Shown: in pieces, positions 1-9,240 of the stretch | How positions within the stretch are numbered: the stretch's first letter is position 1 | Layout: every line of letters starts with the position of its first letter | Assembly: GCA_049363815.1 (NCBI GenBank) | Contig: JBMQEM010000097.1 | Span: forward strand, 4,456-68,455 | DNA length: 64,000 nucleotides | Source: JADKIH01 sp049363815 | GTDB lineage: Bacteria; Bacteroidota; Bacteroidia; AKYH767-A; 2013-40CM-41-45 | Reading direction: 5' to 3' | Notes under the pieces: generated by a model | The model's input: only the letters and a program-made list of their open reading frames with translations | Told to the model about the DNA's origin: nothing | Databases searched by the model: none | Position numbers and translations under genes: made by a program

Positions 1-681
1 TAATACATCATGCTTTCCGAAGAAGAGATCGACCTTGGTGTAGTTTGCAGCAATGATCTTTTTCACTTCTGAAAGATCAGGAATAATAAAACGATAGATC
101 ATCCAGCCATTATAAACTTTATCTCTCCGCAACTGATTCTCCAATGAATATTTTAAAAAACGAATCTTCTTTTCGTCAAGTAATTTTATTTTCTTTAATC
201 CATTTCCAAAAGCGATCAAACGCTGCGGATCTTTGATCACTCTTTCAAAAAGTTTTTTGCCGAAAAAATTCCTGGTCACAAAACGATACATCGTTGTCGG
301 TTTCAATCCATCCGGCGCAAGTAAGATCAAACGATCGATCCGTTCTGACATGAACTGATAAAGCGTAAGCGCAACTCTGCCACCCAGACTGAATCCCATC
401 ACATCGTATTTCTCTGCAGGAAATTTATCCATTAACATTTTGTGAATGTCTTTGAATTGTTCAATGTCTAATCCGACTTCAACAGATTTCTGCGATGCCT
501 TGCTGGACCCATGAAAAAACAAATTCACGGAAATTAGAGTGTAGTCCGTAAGTTCATTACTTAGTGGTTCAAATTCAGTGGCTTCATTGTCAAATCCATG
601 GAATATGATCATTTTCTTCTGACCATTTCCGTAAGTGAAAATCTCTAAAATCTTGTCGTCAAGTTGAATTTCTGTGCGCAC
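1..681 (-). CDS. alpha/beta hydrolase, 3' end cut by window edge
   Basis: I translated this minus-strand frame by hand; it is open from a GTG at 679-681 to the window edge, so the C-terminus (probably with the catalytic His) is missing. The 227 visible residues show an alpha/beta-hydrolase fold: strand MIIFHGF with the oxyanion-hole HG near residue 28, then the nucleophile elbow GFSLGG near residue 113 (consensus G-x-S-x-G), followed by LILLAPDG. A late strand, KVDLFFGKHDVL, carries the GxHD that usually supplies the acid residue. No signal peptide is visible, so it is probably cytoplasmic. An in-frame stop lies three codons upstream of the GTG, which supports that start; the next choice is an ATG at codon 24. 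It is divergent from carB. The substrate cannot be told; ester or thioester hydrolysis is typical of the family. Confidence 0.8.
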   Translation of the reverse strand, partial: MRTEIQLDDKILEIFTYGNGQKKMIIFHGFDNEATEFEPLSNELTDYTLISVNLFFHGSSKASQKSVEVGLDIEQFKDIHKMLMDKFPAEKYDVMGFSLGGRVALTLYQFMSERIDRLILLAPDGLKPTTMYRFVTRNFFGKKLFERVIKDPQRLIAFGNGLKKIKLLDEKKIRFLKYSLENQLRRDKVYNGWMIYRFIIPDLSEVKKIIAANYTKVDLFFGKHDVL

Positions 682-723
682 GGGGTGAAATTAGTCCTTT
701 TTTTGGCACTCAGATTTGTTTCC

Positions 724-815
724 CGCAGAATAGCGCAGAATTCGCAGAATAGCCGCAGAAAATTATAATTCGCAACTGTTAAATAGCCGCCATTCCGAAA
801 TCCGCAATACGAAAT
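724..815. repeat. short degenerate repeats in the hydrolase/carB gap
   Basis: Four copies of CGCAGAA occur at 724-730, 734-740, 743-749 and 754-760, spaced 9-11 nt. They are followed at about 792-815 by a 7-nt-periodic stretch (ATTCCGA, AATCCGC, AATACGA). This fills most of the divergent gap between the hydrolase and carB. The role is unknown; it resembles the other heptad-like intergenic repeats in this window. Confidence 0.5.
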
Positions 816-880
816 AAAAAGTCGTTCATTATTTCGTCTTTTTGTCAATAACATTCTCTATTAAGAACAAACAAAACCCG

Positions 881-888
881 TACTTTTG
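881..888 (+). promoter_or_regulatory. putative carB promoter -7 element
   Basis: TACTTTTG matches the Bacteroidota sigma-A -7 consensus TAnnTTTG exactly and lies 54 nt upstream of the carB ATG. No clear -33 TTG is found at the usual ~20-nt spacing, so the call rests on the -7 box alone. Confidence 0.4.
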
Positions 889-942
889 CCTGACTTTTTT
901 AGCCCAAAAGGCAGGAAGTCTCTAACCTTCTAACATTCAGTT

Positions 943-3759
943 ATGCCAAGAGATAATTCCATCAAATCTATACTCATTATTGGAAGTGGTCCTATCATTA
1001 TCGGACAAGCTTGCGAATTCGATTATGCAGGGTCTCAGGCTTCGCGCTCACTGCGTGAAGAAGGCATTGAAGTGACGCTCATCAATTCCAATCCGGCTAC
1101 GATCATGACCGATAAGGTCACGGCGGATAATGTGTATCTGAAACCACTGACACGTAAATCGATCATTGAGATTCTGGAGAAACATAAGATCGATGCGGTG
1201 TTACCAACAATGGGTGGACAAACTGCCCTCAATCTTGCTATCGATTGTCAGAAGGCAGGCATCTGGGAAAAATACGGTGTGCGGATGGTCGGTGTTGATA
1301 TCGACGCCATCAACATGACGGAAGACCGTGAGAAGTTTCGTTTGAGAATGCTTCAGCTTGGTGCAGGAGTTTGTAAAGGCCGGACTGCTACTTCTTTTCT
1401 TGAAGGAAAAGAGATTGCACAGGAAATTGGTTTTCCATTGGTAATTCGTCCGTCGTTTACACTCGGTGGAACCGGCGGAGGATTCGTTCATACGAAAGAA
1501 GAATTCGATACTGCATTGAACCGTGGTCTGCACGCTTCGCCTTTGCATGAAGTGTTGATCGAACAATCGATCAGCGGCTGGAAGGAATTCGAATTAGAAT
1601 TACTCCGCGATACTGCAGGAAATGTCATCATCATTTGTTCGATAGAGAATTTTGATCCGATGGGGATTCATACAGGTGATTCCATTACAGTTGCACCTGC
1701 AATGACACTCTCTGATGTTACCTATCAAAAGATGCGTGACCTTGCCATCAAATGCATGAATGGTATCGGAAATTTCGCAGGTGGTTGTAACATTCAGTTT
1801 TCTGTTAATCCGAATAACGAAGAAGACATCATCGTAATTGAGATCAATCCGCGTGTATCCCGTTCATCTGCGCTTGCTTCAAAAGCAACCGGATATCCGA
1901 TCGCAAAGATCGCATCCAAACTTGCAATCGGTTATAACCTCGATGAATTAAAAAATCAGATCACAAAAAATACTTCCGCTTTCTTTGAACCGACACTTGA
2001 TTATGTGATCGTAAAAGTTCCGCGTTGGAACTTTGATAAGTTCGTTGGAACTGATCGTCACCTCGGACTGCAAATGAAATCAGTCGGTGAAGCAATGGGA
2101 ATCGGAAGAAGTTTTCAGGAAGCACTGCAGAAAGCTTGTCAGTCGCTTGAGATAAAACGAAACGGACTTGGAGCCGATGGCCGTGAGATCCGTGAGAAAG
2201 ATGAGATCCTCGACAGCTTAGAACGTCCGAGATGGAATCGTTTGTTCCATATCTACGATGCATTCAAACTTGGAATTGGTTTTAACACAATTCAAAAGCT
2301 TACGAAAATCGATCCATGGTTCTTAAGACAGATCGAAGATCTTATTCAGCTTGAAAAAGAAATTGAAAAATATACAGTAGAAAATATTCCGCGCGACCTT
2401 CTGATGGAAGCGAAGAAAAAAGGTTATGCCGACAGACAAGTTGCGCATTTACTTCGTTGTCTTGAAAGCCAGGTCTTCAAAAAGCGTGGTGAACTAAATA
2501 TTCGCCGTGTCTGGAAACTGGTTGATACATGTGCTGCCGAATTTGAAGCGAAGACTCCTTACTATTATTCCACTTTCGATGAGGAAAATGAAAGTATCAG
2601 CTCTGATAAAAAGAAAGTCATTATCCTGGGTTCAGGCCCGAATAGAATCGGACAAGGAATTGAATTCGATTACAGTTGTGTGCATGGTGTTTTAGCAGCA
2701 AAAGAATGCGGGTATGAAACGATCATGATCAACTGTAATCCGGAAACAGTTTCAACTGACTTTGATATTGCAGACAAACTTTATTTCGAACCGGTTTTCT
2801 GGGAACATATTTATGAGATCATTGAACATGAAAAACCGTATGGTGTAATTGTTCAGTTAGGCGGACAAACTGCTTTGAAACTGGCAGAGAAGCTGAATAA
2901 ATATGGAATAAAAATTATCGGTACAAGTTACGAATCACTGGATCTTGCCGAAGACAGAGGAAGATTCTCCACTTTGTTAAAAGATCTTGGAATACCTTAT
3001 CCCAAGTTTGCTGTCGTGGAAAATGCAGATCAAAGTGTGGAGCTGTCAAGGGATCTCGGATTTCCATTACTCGTTCGCCCTTCATATGTGTTAGGCGGAC
3101 AAAGCATGAAGATCGTGATCAATGAAGAAGAACTGGAAAGTCATGTGATCAAGATCCTACACGACATTCCTGACAATAAAATCCTTCTCGATCACTTTTT
3201 GCAAAATGCCATCGAAGCTGAGGCAGATGCCATTTGCGATGGAGAAAATTCATACATCATTGGTATGATGGAGCACATTGAGCCTGCCGGAATTCATAGT
3301 GGTGATAGTAATGCTGTTTTACCACCATTCGATCTTAGCGATGGAGTGATAAAACAAATTGAAGATATCACTCATAAGATTGCAAAAGCTATGAAAGTGA
3401 TCGGACTGATCAACATTCAGTTTGCAATAAAGGGTGAAAAGGTATATGTGATCGAAGCCAATCCGCGTGCATCGCGTACAGTTCCATTTATAGCTAAAGC
3501 ATATGATGAACCGTATGTTAACTATGCAACGAAAATAATGCTGGGTGAAAACAAAGTAACAGACTTCAAATTCAATCCTACGAAAGTTGGGTATGCAATA
3601 AAAGTTCCTGTATTCTCATTCGACAAATTCCTCGATGTAAATAAAGAACTTGGTCCGGAAATGAAATCTACCGGCGAAGCCATTTATTTCATAGACGATC
3701 TGAACGATGAGTTTTTCCAGAAAATTTATTCAGAAAGAAATCTATATCTGTCAAGATAA
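943..3759 (+). CDS. carB: carbamoyl-phosphate synthase large subunit, without MGS domain
   Basis: This subunit makes carbamoyl phosphate from bicarbonate, two ATP and glutamine-derived ammonia for pyrimidine and arginine synthesis. The 938-residue protein has both ATP-grasp halves. The first begins with IIGSGPIIIGQACEFDYAG and contains RPSFTLGGTGGG (~170) and EINPRVSRSSALASKATGYP (~305-325). The second begins near residue 560 with VIILGSGPNRIGQGIEFDY and repeats RPSYVLGGQSM and EANPRASRTVPF. The protein stops about 60 residues after that last motif, whereas E. coli CarB is 1073 residues. The missing ~130 residues correspond to the MGS-like allosteric domain that binds UMP and ornithine; short forms like this are, as I recall, common in Bacteroidota. 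carA is not in the window. DUF4834 follows 9 nt downstream and may be cotranscribed. Confidence 0.97.
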   Translation: MPRDNSIKSILIIGSGPIIIGQACEFDYAGSQASRSLREEGIEVTLINSNPATIMTDKVTADNVYLKPLTRKSIIEILEKHKIDAVLPTMGGQTALNLAIDCQKAGIWEKYGVRMVGVDIDAINMTEDREKFRLRMLQLGAGVCKGRTATSFLEGKEIAQEIGFPLVIRPSFTLGGTGGGFVHTKEEFDTALNRGLHASPLHEVLIEQSISGWKEFELELLRDTAGNVIIICSIENFDPMGIHTGDSITVAPAMTLSDVTYQKMRDLAIKCMNGIGNFAGGCNIQFSVNPNNEEDIIVIEINPRVSRSSALASKATGYPIAKIASKLAIGYNLDELKNQITKNTSAFFEPTLDYVIVKVPRWNFDKFVGTDRHLGLQMKSVGEAMGIGRSFQEALQKACQSLEIKRNGLGADGREIREKDEILDSLERPRWNRLFHIYDAFKLGIGFNTIQKLTKIDPWFLRQIEDLIQLEKEIEKYTVENIPRDLLMEAKKKGYADRQVAHLLRCLESQVFKKRGELNIRRVWKLVDTCAAEFEAKTPYYYSTFDEENESISSDKKKVIILGSGPNRIGQGIEFDYSCVHGVLAAKECGYETIMINCNPETVSTDFDIADKLYFEPVFWEHIYEIIEHEKPYGVIVQLGGQTALKLAEKLNKYGIKIIGTSYESLDLAEDRGRFSTLLKDLGIPYPKFAVVENADQSVELSRDLGFPLLVRPSYVLGGQSMKIVINEEELESHVIKILHDIPDNKILLDHFLQNAIEAEADAICDGENSYIIGMMEHIEPAGIHSGDSNAVLPPFDLSDGVIKQIEDITHKIAKAMKVIGLINIQFAIKGEKVYVIEANPRASRTVPFIAKAYDEPYVNYATKIMLGENKVTDFKFNPTKVGYAIKVPVFSFDKFLDVNKELGPEMKSTGEAIYFIDDLNDEFFQKIYSERNLYLSR

Positions 3760-3768
3760 TCAACAGTC

Positions 3769-3996
3769 ATGGTAAAGTTCATTTTAATAGTCATTGTTTT
3801 AATGTTGCTTTTCAGAGCACTTAGAAAATTCATTTTTTTCAGCGCACACAATGCCTTTAATCAGGCAGCACAGGATTTTATGAAACGTCAGGAAGATCAG
3901 GATCGCCAACGCAAAGAAGAGGGCCGGGTATACGTCGATACCAAAGCACGTATCAATCCGAATGATAAGTTTGATGATTATGAGGAAGTGAAATAG
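3769..3996 (+). CDS. small single-pass membrane protein, DUF4834-like
   Basis: A 75-residue protein begins with a hydrophobic segment (residues ~3-17, VKFILIVIVLMLLFRALRKF) followed by a charged Q/R/K/E-rich cytoplasmic-type tail ending DDYEEVK. It matches my memory of the Bacteroidota-specific family DUF4834 in size, single N-terminal helix and polar tail. The function is unknown. It begins 9 nt after carB, so cotranscription is likely, and ends just before an inverted repeat. Confidence 0.75.
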   Translation: MVKFILIVIVLMLLFRALRKFIFFSAHNAFNQAAQDFMKRQEDQDRQRKEEGRVYVDTKARINPNDKFDDYEEVK

Positions 3997-4017
3997 TGGT
4001 TACAGGTTTCAAGTTGA

Positions 4018-4067
4018 AGGTTTCAGGTTTAGTACCTGCAATCTTTAGAACATGGAACCTGAAACCT
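4018..4067. repeat. heptad-based inverted repeat downstream of DUF4834 gene
   Basis: AGGTTTCAGGTT at 4018-4029 is the exact reverse complement of AACCTGAAACCT at 4056-4067 (12-bp stem, 26-nt loop). The left side reads in 7-nt steps from about 4004 (AGGTTTC, AAGTTGA, AGGTTTC, AGGTTTA), and the right side continues GAAACCT, GCAAACT. No T-run follows, so it is not a classical terminator. Confidence 0.6.
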
Positions 4068-4155
4068 GCAAACTTTTAACCCTTTTCTTGAGGTTGCTGC
4101 CCCTTTCTAATACCTTATAATTTCCTATATTCGCTTCAAATTTTAAGGAAAATCC

Positions 4156-6636
4156 ATGAAAAAATACCTGCCACACGTTCTTGCAATACTGGCTTTTATT
4201 GTCTTTACTTTTCTCTTTTTCGCCCCGCTTTTGGGAGGAAAAGAACTTAAACAGTCGGATATTGCCAACTGGCAAGGGATGTCGAAAGAGATCACTGACT
4301 TTCAGGAAAAAACAGGTGAATTTACTTATTGGACGAATTCAATGTTTGGAGGAATGCCTGGGTATCAGATCTCGGCTGTTTATCCATTTATGATCGTAAA
4401 ATATATTGATAAGATCATTACTCTGGGTTTGCCGACTCCTGCAAATTATTTATTTCTTCTGATGGCCGGTTTTTACTTTTTATTGATCACATTGGGGATC
4501 GATAAAAGAGTTGCCATCCTGGGTGCCATCGGTTTTGCATTCTCATCCTATTTTATCCTCTTTATCGGGACCGGACATAATTCAAAAGCACATGCCATTG
4601 GATATATGGCTCCGGTCATAGCAGGGATTATCCTGACCTATAGAGGACGGATATTGCTCGGAGCTTCAATTACAGGACTCGCCCTGGCATTGGAGTTATA
4701 TGCAAATCACTTGCAGATCACCTATTATCTCATGATGATCTCTGTTCTTCTGGGAGGAGTATTTCTGTATGAAGCTGTCATAGGAAAAAAGATCAAGGAC
4801 TTCTTTAAAGCATCGGCTTTACTGGTAGTTGTTGCCGGTTTAGCTGTGGCGTCCAACATTACCAATCTCTGGGCTACCCAGGAATACGGTGAGCATTCAA
4901 CTCGAGGTCCTTCTGAATTGACTGCTGACAAAGAAAATCAGACCACAGGATTGGATCGTGATTACATTACTGACTGGAGTTATGGAATAGGCGAGACTTT
5001 TACTTTTTTGATCCCGGATTTCAAAGGTGGAGCAACTGAAGCTATTCAGACAAACAATAAGGATGTACTAAAAAGTGTTGATTCAAATTACCGGCAGTAC
5101 GTCGGAAGTTTCGGTTCATATTTCGGTGACCAGCCATTTACCGGTGGGCCATTATATATTGGTGCCATTCTGGTCATGCTTTTTGTTGTCGGACTTCTGA
5201 TCATTCAAGGACCGCTTAAGTGGTGGATCGTGGTATCAACTATCTTATCGATATTCTTAGGCTGGGGAAAATACTTTATGTCGTTCACAAACTTTTTTCT
5301 GGATAATGTCCCGGGATACGATAAGTTCAGGGCCGTAACTACGATTCTTGTCATCGCAGAATTAACCATTCCATTAATGGCAGTTCTCGTGATCGATAAA
5401 ATGATCAAAGAAGAAAATTTCTTTGCGACCTACCGTAAAAAACTCTTACTGGGTATGGGTGTTGTGATCGGTTTTGTATTGCTTGTAAAACTATCACCAG
5501 GTACTTTTACACGACTTTATACTGACAGGGAATATGAGCAAGTGTCATCATCTGTAAAAGGTCAGCAGAATGCATCGCAGATCGTAGATGAATTCTTTGC
5601 TGCAGTTTCCACTGCCCGTGAAGAGATCGTAAGCAGTGATGCAGGAAGAAGCCTGATTCTACTTATACTCGCCGGCGCATTGATCTATGGATTCGCCAGA
5701 TACCGGTTCAGGAAAGAATATTTTATTTACGGATTGATTGCCCTGATCGCAATAGATCTTATTGGTGTCGATAGGCGTTATCTGGATTCTGATTCTTTTG
5801 TAAAAAAATCAGTTAACAGTGCTCCTTTCCCTGAAACAGTTGCTGATCAAAGTATAAAACAAGATCCGACGTTGAGTTATCGGGTATTGAATCTTGCAGC
5901 TAACACCTTCAATGATGCCAGCACTTCATATTATCACCAATCGATTGGTGGGTATCATGGTGCTAAGTTGAAAAGATATAAAGAGCTGATCGATTACAGA
6001 CTTAATCCGGAGATGTCGTTATTGAGAACAGCTTTGCAAAAACCTGATTCTTCCTTTCAGCAAGTTCTGGGTGGACAATCAGCTTTGAATATGCTGAATG
6101 CAAAATATATTATTTACAATCCGGAATCGCAGCCTCTGGTTAATCCGGGCGCACTTGGAAATGCATGGTTTGTTTCTGAGGTGAAAGTTGTACCTAATGC
6201 AGATGCAGAGATCGCAGCTCTGAATAATTTCAATCCAAAAACTACTGCCATTGTTGATCAGCGTTTTTCGGATAAAGTTTCAGGAATAAGTGCAGTCAAC
6301 GATTCTGCATCGACGATCAAACTTACATCGTATAAGCCTAATCACCTGACATATGAATCGAATTCTTCCGGTGACCATCTTGCAGTTTTTTCAGAGATCT
6401 ATTATGATGAAGGTTGGAATGCTTATGTGGATGGTAAAAAAGTTGACTATGTACGTGCTGATTATGTGTTGCGTGCAATGAAGATTCCGGCGGGAAAACA
6501 TCAGGTGGAATGGAAGTTTGAGCCGGAAGTAGTGTCAACAGGTGGCAAAGTTTCATTGGCTGGTTCAATGTTGTTAATTCTCTTTTTCCTTGGAGTTGTC
6601 TACAAAGAAATTCAGTCAGCTAAAAAAGCGGAGTAG
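4156..6636 (+). CDS. YfhO-family polytopic membrane protein
   Basis: An 826-residue integral membrane protein. It starts with a hydrophobic helix (HVLAILAFIVFTFLFFAPLL), has roughly a dozen predicted membrane segments up to ~residue 540, then a soluble, probably extracytoplasmic domain (~545-790), and a final helix (~797-815) before a short basic tail. The acidic motif after helix 1 (KQSDIANWQGMSKE), the following NSMFGGMPGYQ and the C-terminal YYDEGWNAYVDGKKV are typical of YfhO proteins. Bacillus YfhO is a GT-C-type glycosyltransferase that decorates lipoteichoic acid; the substrate in Bacteroidota is unknown. Three nucleotides separate it from the next glycosyltransferase gene, which supports a role in glycan transfer or export. 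A possible -7-like box (TATATTCG) lies about 25-30 nt upstream. Confidence 0.85.
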   Translation: MKKYLPHVLAILAFIVFTFLFFAPLLGGKELKQSDIANWQGMSKEITDFQEKTGEFTYWTNSMFGGMPGYQISAVYPFMIVKYIDKIITLGLPTPANYLFLLMAGFYFLLITLGIDKRVAILGAIGFAFSSYFILFIGTGHNSKAHAIGYMAPVIAGIILTYRGRILLGASITGLALALELYANHLQITYYLMMISVLLGGVFLYEAVIGKKIKDFFKASALLVVVAGLAVASNITNLWATQEYGEHSTRGPSELTADKENQTTGLDRDYITDWSYGIGETFTFLIPDFKGGATEAIQTNNKDVLKSVDSNYRQYVGSFGSYFGDQPFTGGPLYIGAILVMLFVVGLLIIQGPLKWWIVVSTILSIFLGWGKYFMSFTNFFLDNVPGYDKFRAVTTILVIAELTIPLMAVLVIDKMIKEENFFATYRKKLLLGMGVVIGFVLLVKLSPGTFTRLYTDREYEQVSSSVKGQQNASQIVDEFFAAVSTAREEIVSSDAGRSLILLILAGALIYGFARYRFRKEYFIYGLIALIAIDLIGVDRRYLDSDSFVKKSVNSAPFPETVADQSIKQDPTLSYRVLNLAANTFNDASTSYYHQSIGGYHGAKLKRYKELIDYRLNPEMSLLRTALQKPDSSFQQVLGGQSALNMLNAKYIIYNPESQPLVNPGALGNAWFVSEVKVVPNADAEIAALNNFNPKTTAIVDQRFSDKVSGISAVNDSASTIKLTSYKPNHLTYESNSSGDHLAVFSEIYYDEGWNAYVDGKKVDYVRADYVLRAMKIPAGKHQVEWKFEPEVVSTGGKVSLAGSMLLILFFLGVVYKEIQSAKKAE

Positions 6637-6639
6637 AAT

Positions 6640-7938
6640 TTGAAGAAGGTTCTGATCATTACCTATTATTGGCCACCTAGTGGCGGGGCAGGGGTACAAC
6701 GTTCTTTGAAGTTCGTAAAATACCTGCCTGAATTCGGAATTGAACCTATCGTAATTACTGTTGATCCAAGTCAGGCAACTTATCCGATCATTGATGAGAC
6801 ATTGTTAAAAGAAGTCAAAGAAGAAGTACGAGTGATCAGGACACGTTCATTTGAACCTTTGAAAATTCTGTCAGCTTTGAAAGGGAAAGAGACGATTCCT
6901 CACGGTGGCTTTGCTAATAATAACAAAGAATCGATTACTCAAAAAACACTTCGGTTTATAAGAGGAAATTTTTTTCTCCCTGATGCAAGAACAGGGTGGG
7001 TGCGGTTTGCAGTAAAAGCTGCTTCAGATGTTATAGAAAAGGAAAATGTCGATACGGTATTTATCTCTTCTCCGCCGCATAGTAGTCAACTCGTTGGGCT
7101 GGAATTGAAAAAGAAATATAAGATCCGCTGGATAGCTGATATGCGTGATCCATGGACAGATATTTATTACTATCACGATCTGCTGCATACAAAATTTGCA
7201 GCGAAAAGAGATGCAGTGTATGAGCGGCAAGTTCTTGAGAATGCTGACGCAGTAATCAGCGTAAGTGAACCGATCAATGATTTATTTCTTTCGAAATCTG
7301 ATAAGTTGAGAAAGGAAAAATTTCATGTTATTCCGAACGGTTTTGATGAAAGCGATTTTTTCTCAGACATAGAGGTTTCCAGAAAAGAGTTTGTATTCAC
7401 CTATGTTGGAACAATTGCAGATAACTATAATCCAGGAATTGCATTTAAAGCTATTCGAAAATTCATTGACGAGAATCCGGGGCTTAAAGTAATTTTACAG
7501 ATGGTTGGAACATCCAGTTCGATCATTCAAAAATTGATCGATCAATATGGATTAAGTTCTTATACAGTTTTTATTGATCATGTCGATCATCAAACAGCTG
7601 TTAACTACATGAGATCTGCTGCTATATTACTTCTTTTTATTCCTGATATTCCCGGCGCTGACGGTATTCTCACCGGTAAATTATTCGAATACATCGGAAG
7701 TGGAAGGCCGATAGTAGGACTTGGACCTGTGCAAGGTTCTGCTGCCGCAATTCTTAATGCGTCTAACTCTGGAAAAATGTTTGACAGAAATGATTATGAT
7801 CAGATTCTTCATTTTATCAATACTAACTTCAATAATTGGAAGTCTGGTATTACTGAAACTGGTAATCAGGTTACAAAATTGAAGTATACCAGAAAGAGTC
7901 AGACAGAAGAATTAGTAAAAATTTTATTAGGTCAATAA
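6640..7938 (+). CDS. glycosyltransferase family 4 protein
   Basis: A GT-B fold glycosyltransferase of 432 residues, probably cytoplasmic and using a nucleotide-activated sugar. The N-terminus (VLIITYYWPPSGGAGVQRS) has the glycine-rich acceptor-side loop of GT4 enzymes. The linker has NADAVISVSEPI and HVIPNGFDESDF, and the C-terminal half contains the donor-site region (LFEYIGSGRPIVGLG), in place of the usual EA-x-A motif, near residues 345-360. It starts with TTG, 3 nt after the YfhO stop codon, and the next gene follows 3 nt after its own stop, so the three genes are very likely one transcript. The sugar and acceptor are unknown. Confidence 0.9.
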   Translation: MKKVLIITYYWPPSGGAGVQRSLKFVKYLPEFGIEPIVITVDPSQATYPIIDETLLKEVKEEVRVIRTRSFEPLKILSALKGKETIPHGGFANNNKESITQKTLRFIRGNFFLPDARTGWVRFAVKAASDVIEKENVDTVFISSPPHSSQLVGLELKKKYKIRWIADMRDPWTDIYYYHDLLHTKFAAKRDAVYERQVLENADAVISVSEPINDLFLSKSDKLRKEKFHVIPNGFDESDFFSDIEVSRKEFVFTYVGTIADNYNPGIAFKAIRKFIDENPGLKVILQMVGTSSSIIQKLIDQYGLSSYTVFIDHVDHQTAVNYMRSAAILLLFIPDIPGADGILTGKLFEYIGSGRPIVGLGPVQGSAAAILNASNSGKMFDRNDYDQILHFINTNFNNWKSGITETGNQVTKLKYTRKSQTEELVKILLGQ

Positions 7939-7941
7939 GAT

Positions 7942-9231
7942 ATGAAAGTATATATATCTCCTCTAATTAACGGGTTGAAAATATATCAATATACTTTGTT
8001 ATTGATCGCCTTTAATAAGGGCTTTGAAATTGAGTTTGTTCAACACCCAGATGAGGCAAGTTTAGTTCTGACTTCTGATATGGACTCAGAAGTTAAGATC
8101 TCTTCTGGTTTTTATGGAGATCTGGTAGCCGGGAAATTTAACCACATCCATCATTTTCACGATGAATGCTATATTAAAAATGAGAATGGTGAGATCGATT
8201 ATTTGTCTACGATTTTTTATTGCGTTAATTCAATCCAGGAATATCATGCTTCTTCAGAGGACTTTTTGGGAAGATTTGAATTCAAGAATAGTTACCAAAA
8301 AAAGTTTGATAATATTAAAATCAATCATGTACAAGAATGCATTGATTCATTTGTCAGGAAATATTTAAAAATATCAGATGAAAATTTGGTTCGAAGAAAA
8401 TCTGGTTTTGTGTTAACTCATGATATTGACAGCGTATATGGTTCAATAAAGGAAGATGGAATGTTTGCTTTGAGAAAAGGAAGATTTAATGATTTGCTTT
8501 CTTTATCAATCAGGCATATTATTGGTAAAGCTGATTGGTTGAACTTTGAAAAAATAATGAAAATTGAAAGCGAATACGAATTCAGATCAATTTTCTACTG
8601 GTTGCTGAAAAAGGATAAAATGAATGCAGATTATTCGTTTAGTAGCAGGGAAATGCAGCGACATTATTCAAACGTTAAATCGAATGGTTTTCAATCTGGC
8701 TTGCATAAAAGTTTGAGAGAAGACAGCATCAATGATGAATTGGCACTAATGGAAAGTGGTATAAATTCGAATCGATTTCACTTCCTGAATTTTACTTTAC
8801 CTGAAGGATATGATCGGATAGAGAATTCAGAAATCAAATTCGAACTATCTTTGGGATTTACTGAGCAATTTGGTTTAAGGAATAATTATGGTTTACCTTT
8901 CATTCCTTTTAACCTCAGACAAAATTGTCCTTACAATTTTCTGGAAGTTCCAATGCATATAATGGATAGAACATTTTTCAGAGACAGATTGAATATTGGA
9001 AATGTTACAAAGGAGTTGATTGTTTGGATTAATGAAAATCTGGAGAATTCGGTTTTTTGTCTTAACTTTCATAATAATTTCTTTTCTGAATTTAAATATG
9101 GTGGTTATATTGGATTGTACAAATCCTTACTGAATCACTTCAGAGAAACCAAATTAACTTGTTATGATCTGAATAAATTAAGTGTTGATTTTTATAAACC
9201 TCAACAGAAATTACTGGCAAAATTAAAGTGA
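7942..9231 (+). CDS. polysaccharide-deacetylase-like protein (DUF7033-type)
   Basis: The 429-residue protein resembles Bacteroidota proteins annotated as polysaccharide deacetylase family (carbohydrate esterase 4-like NodB fold). The supporting motifs are in NodB order: LTHDIDS near residue 155 (metal-binding Asp pair), GLHKS near 253 (the later His motif), a strand with RFHFLNFTLPEGYD (~273), the LSLGFTEQFGLRNNYGLPF block, and near the end CLNFHNNFF (~372). The first ~120 residues are a separate domain with no clear motifs. No signal peptide is seen, so it probably acts in the cytoplasm or on a membrane-linked precursor. It sits between glycosyltransferase and ATP-grasp genes, consistent with glycan modification. 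The AT-rich, rare-codon look of this gene and its neighbours hints at transfer. Activity is unproven. Confidence 0.65.
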   Translation: MKVYISPLINGLKIYQYTLLLIAFNKGFEIEFVQHPDEASLVLTSDMDSEVKISSGFYGDLVAGKFNHIHHFHDECYIKNENGEIDYLSTIFYCVNSIQEYHASSEDFLGRFEFKNSYQKKFDNIKINHVQECIDSFVRKYLKISDENLVRRKSGFVLTHDIDSVYGSIKEDGMFALRKGRFNDLLSLSIRHIIGKADWLNFEKIMKIESEYEFRSIFYWLLKKDKMNADYSFSSREMQRHYSNVKSNGFQSGLHKSLREDSINDELALMESGINSNRFHFLNFTLPEGYDRIENSEIKFELSLGFTEQFGLRNNYGLPFIPFNLRQNCPYNFLEVPMHIMDRTFFRDRLNIGNVTKELIVWINENLENSVFCLNFHNNFFSEFKYGGYIGLYKSLLNHFRETKLTCYDLNKLSVDFYKPQQKLLAKLK

Positions 9232-9240
9232 CCTAATATC

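Noticed and set aside
645..854. 69-codon minus-strand frame
   Set aside because: It overlaps the start of the hydrolase in another frame and spans the CGCAGAA repeats; no family features.
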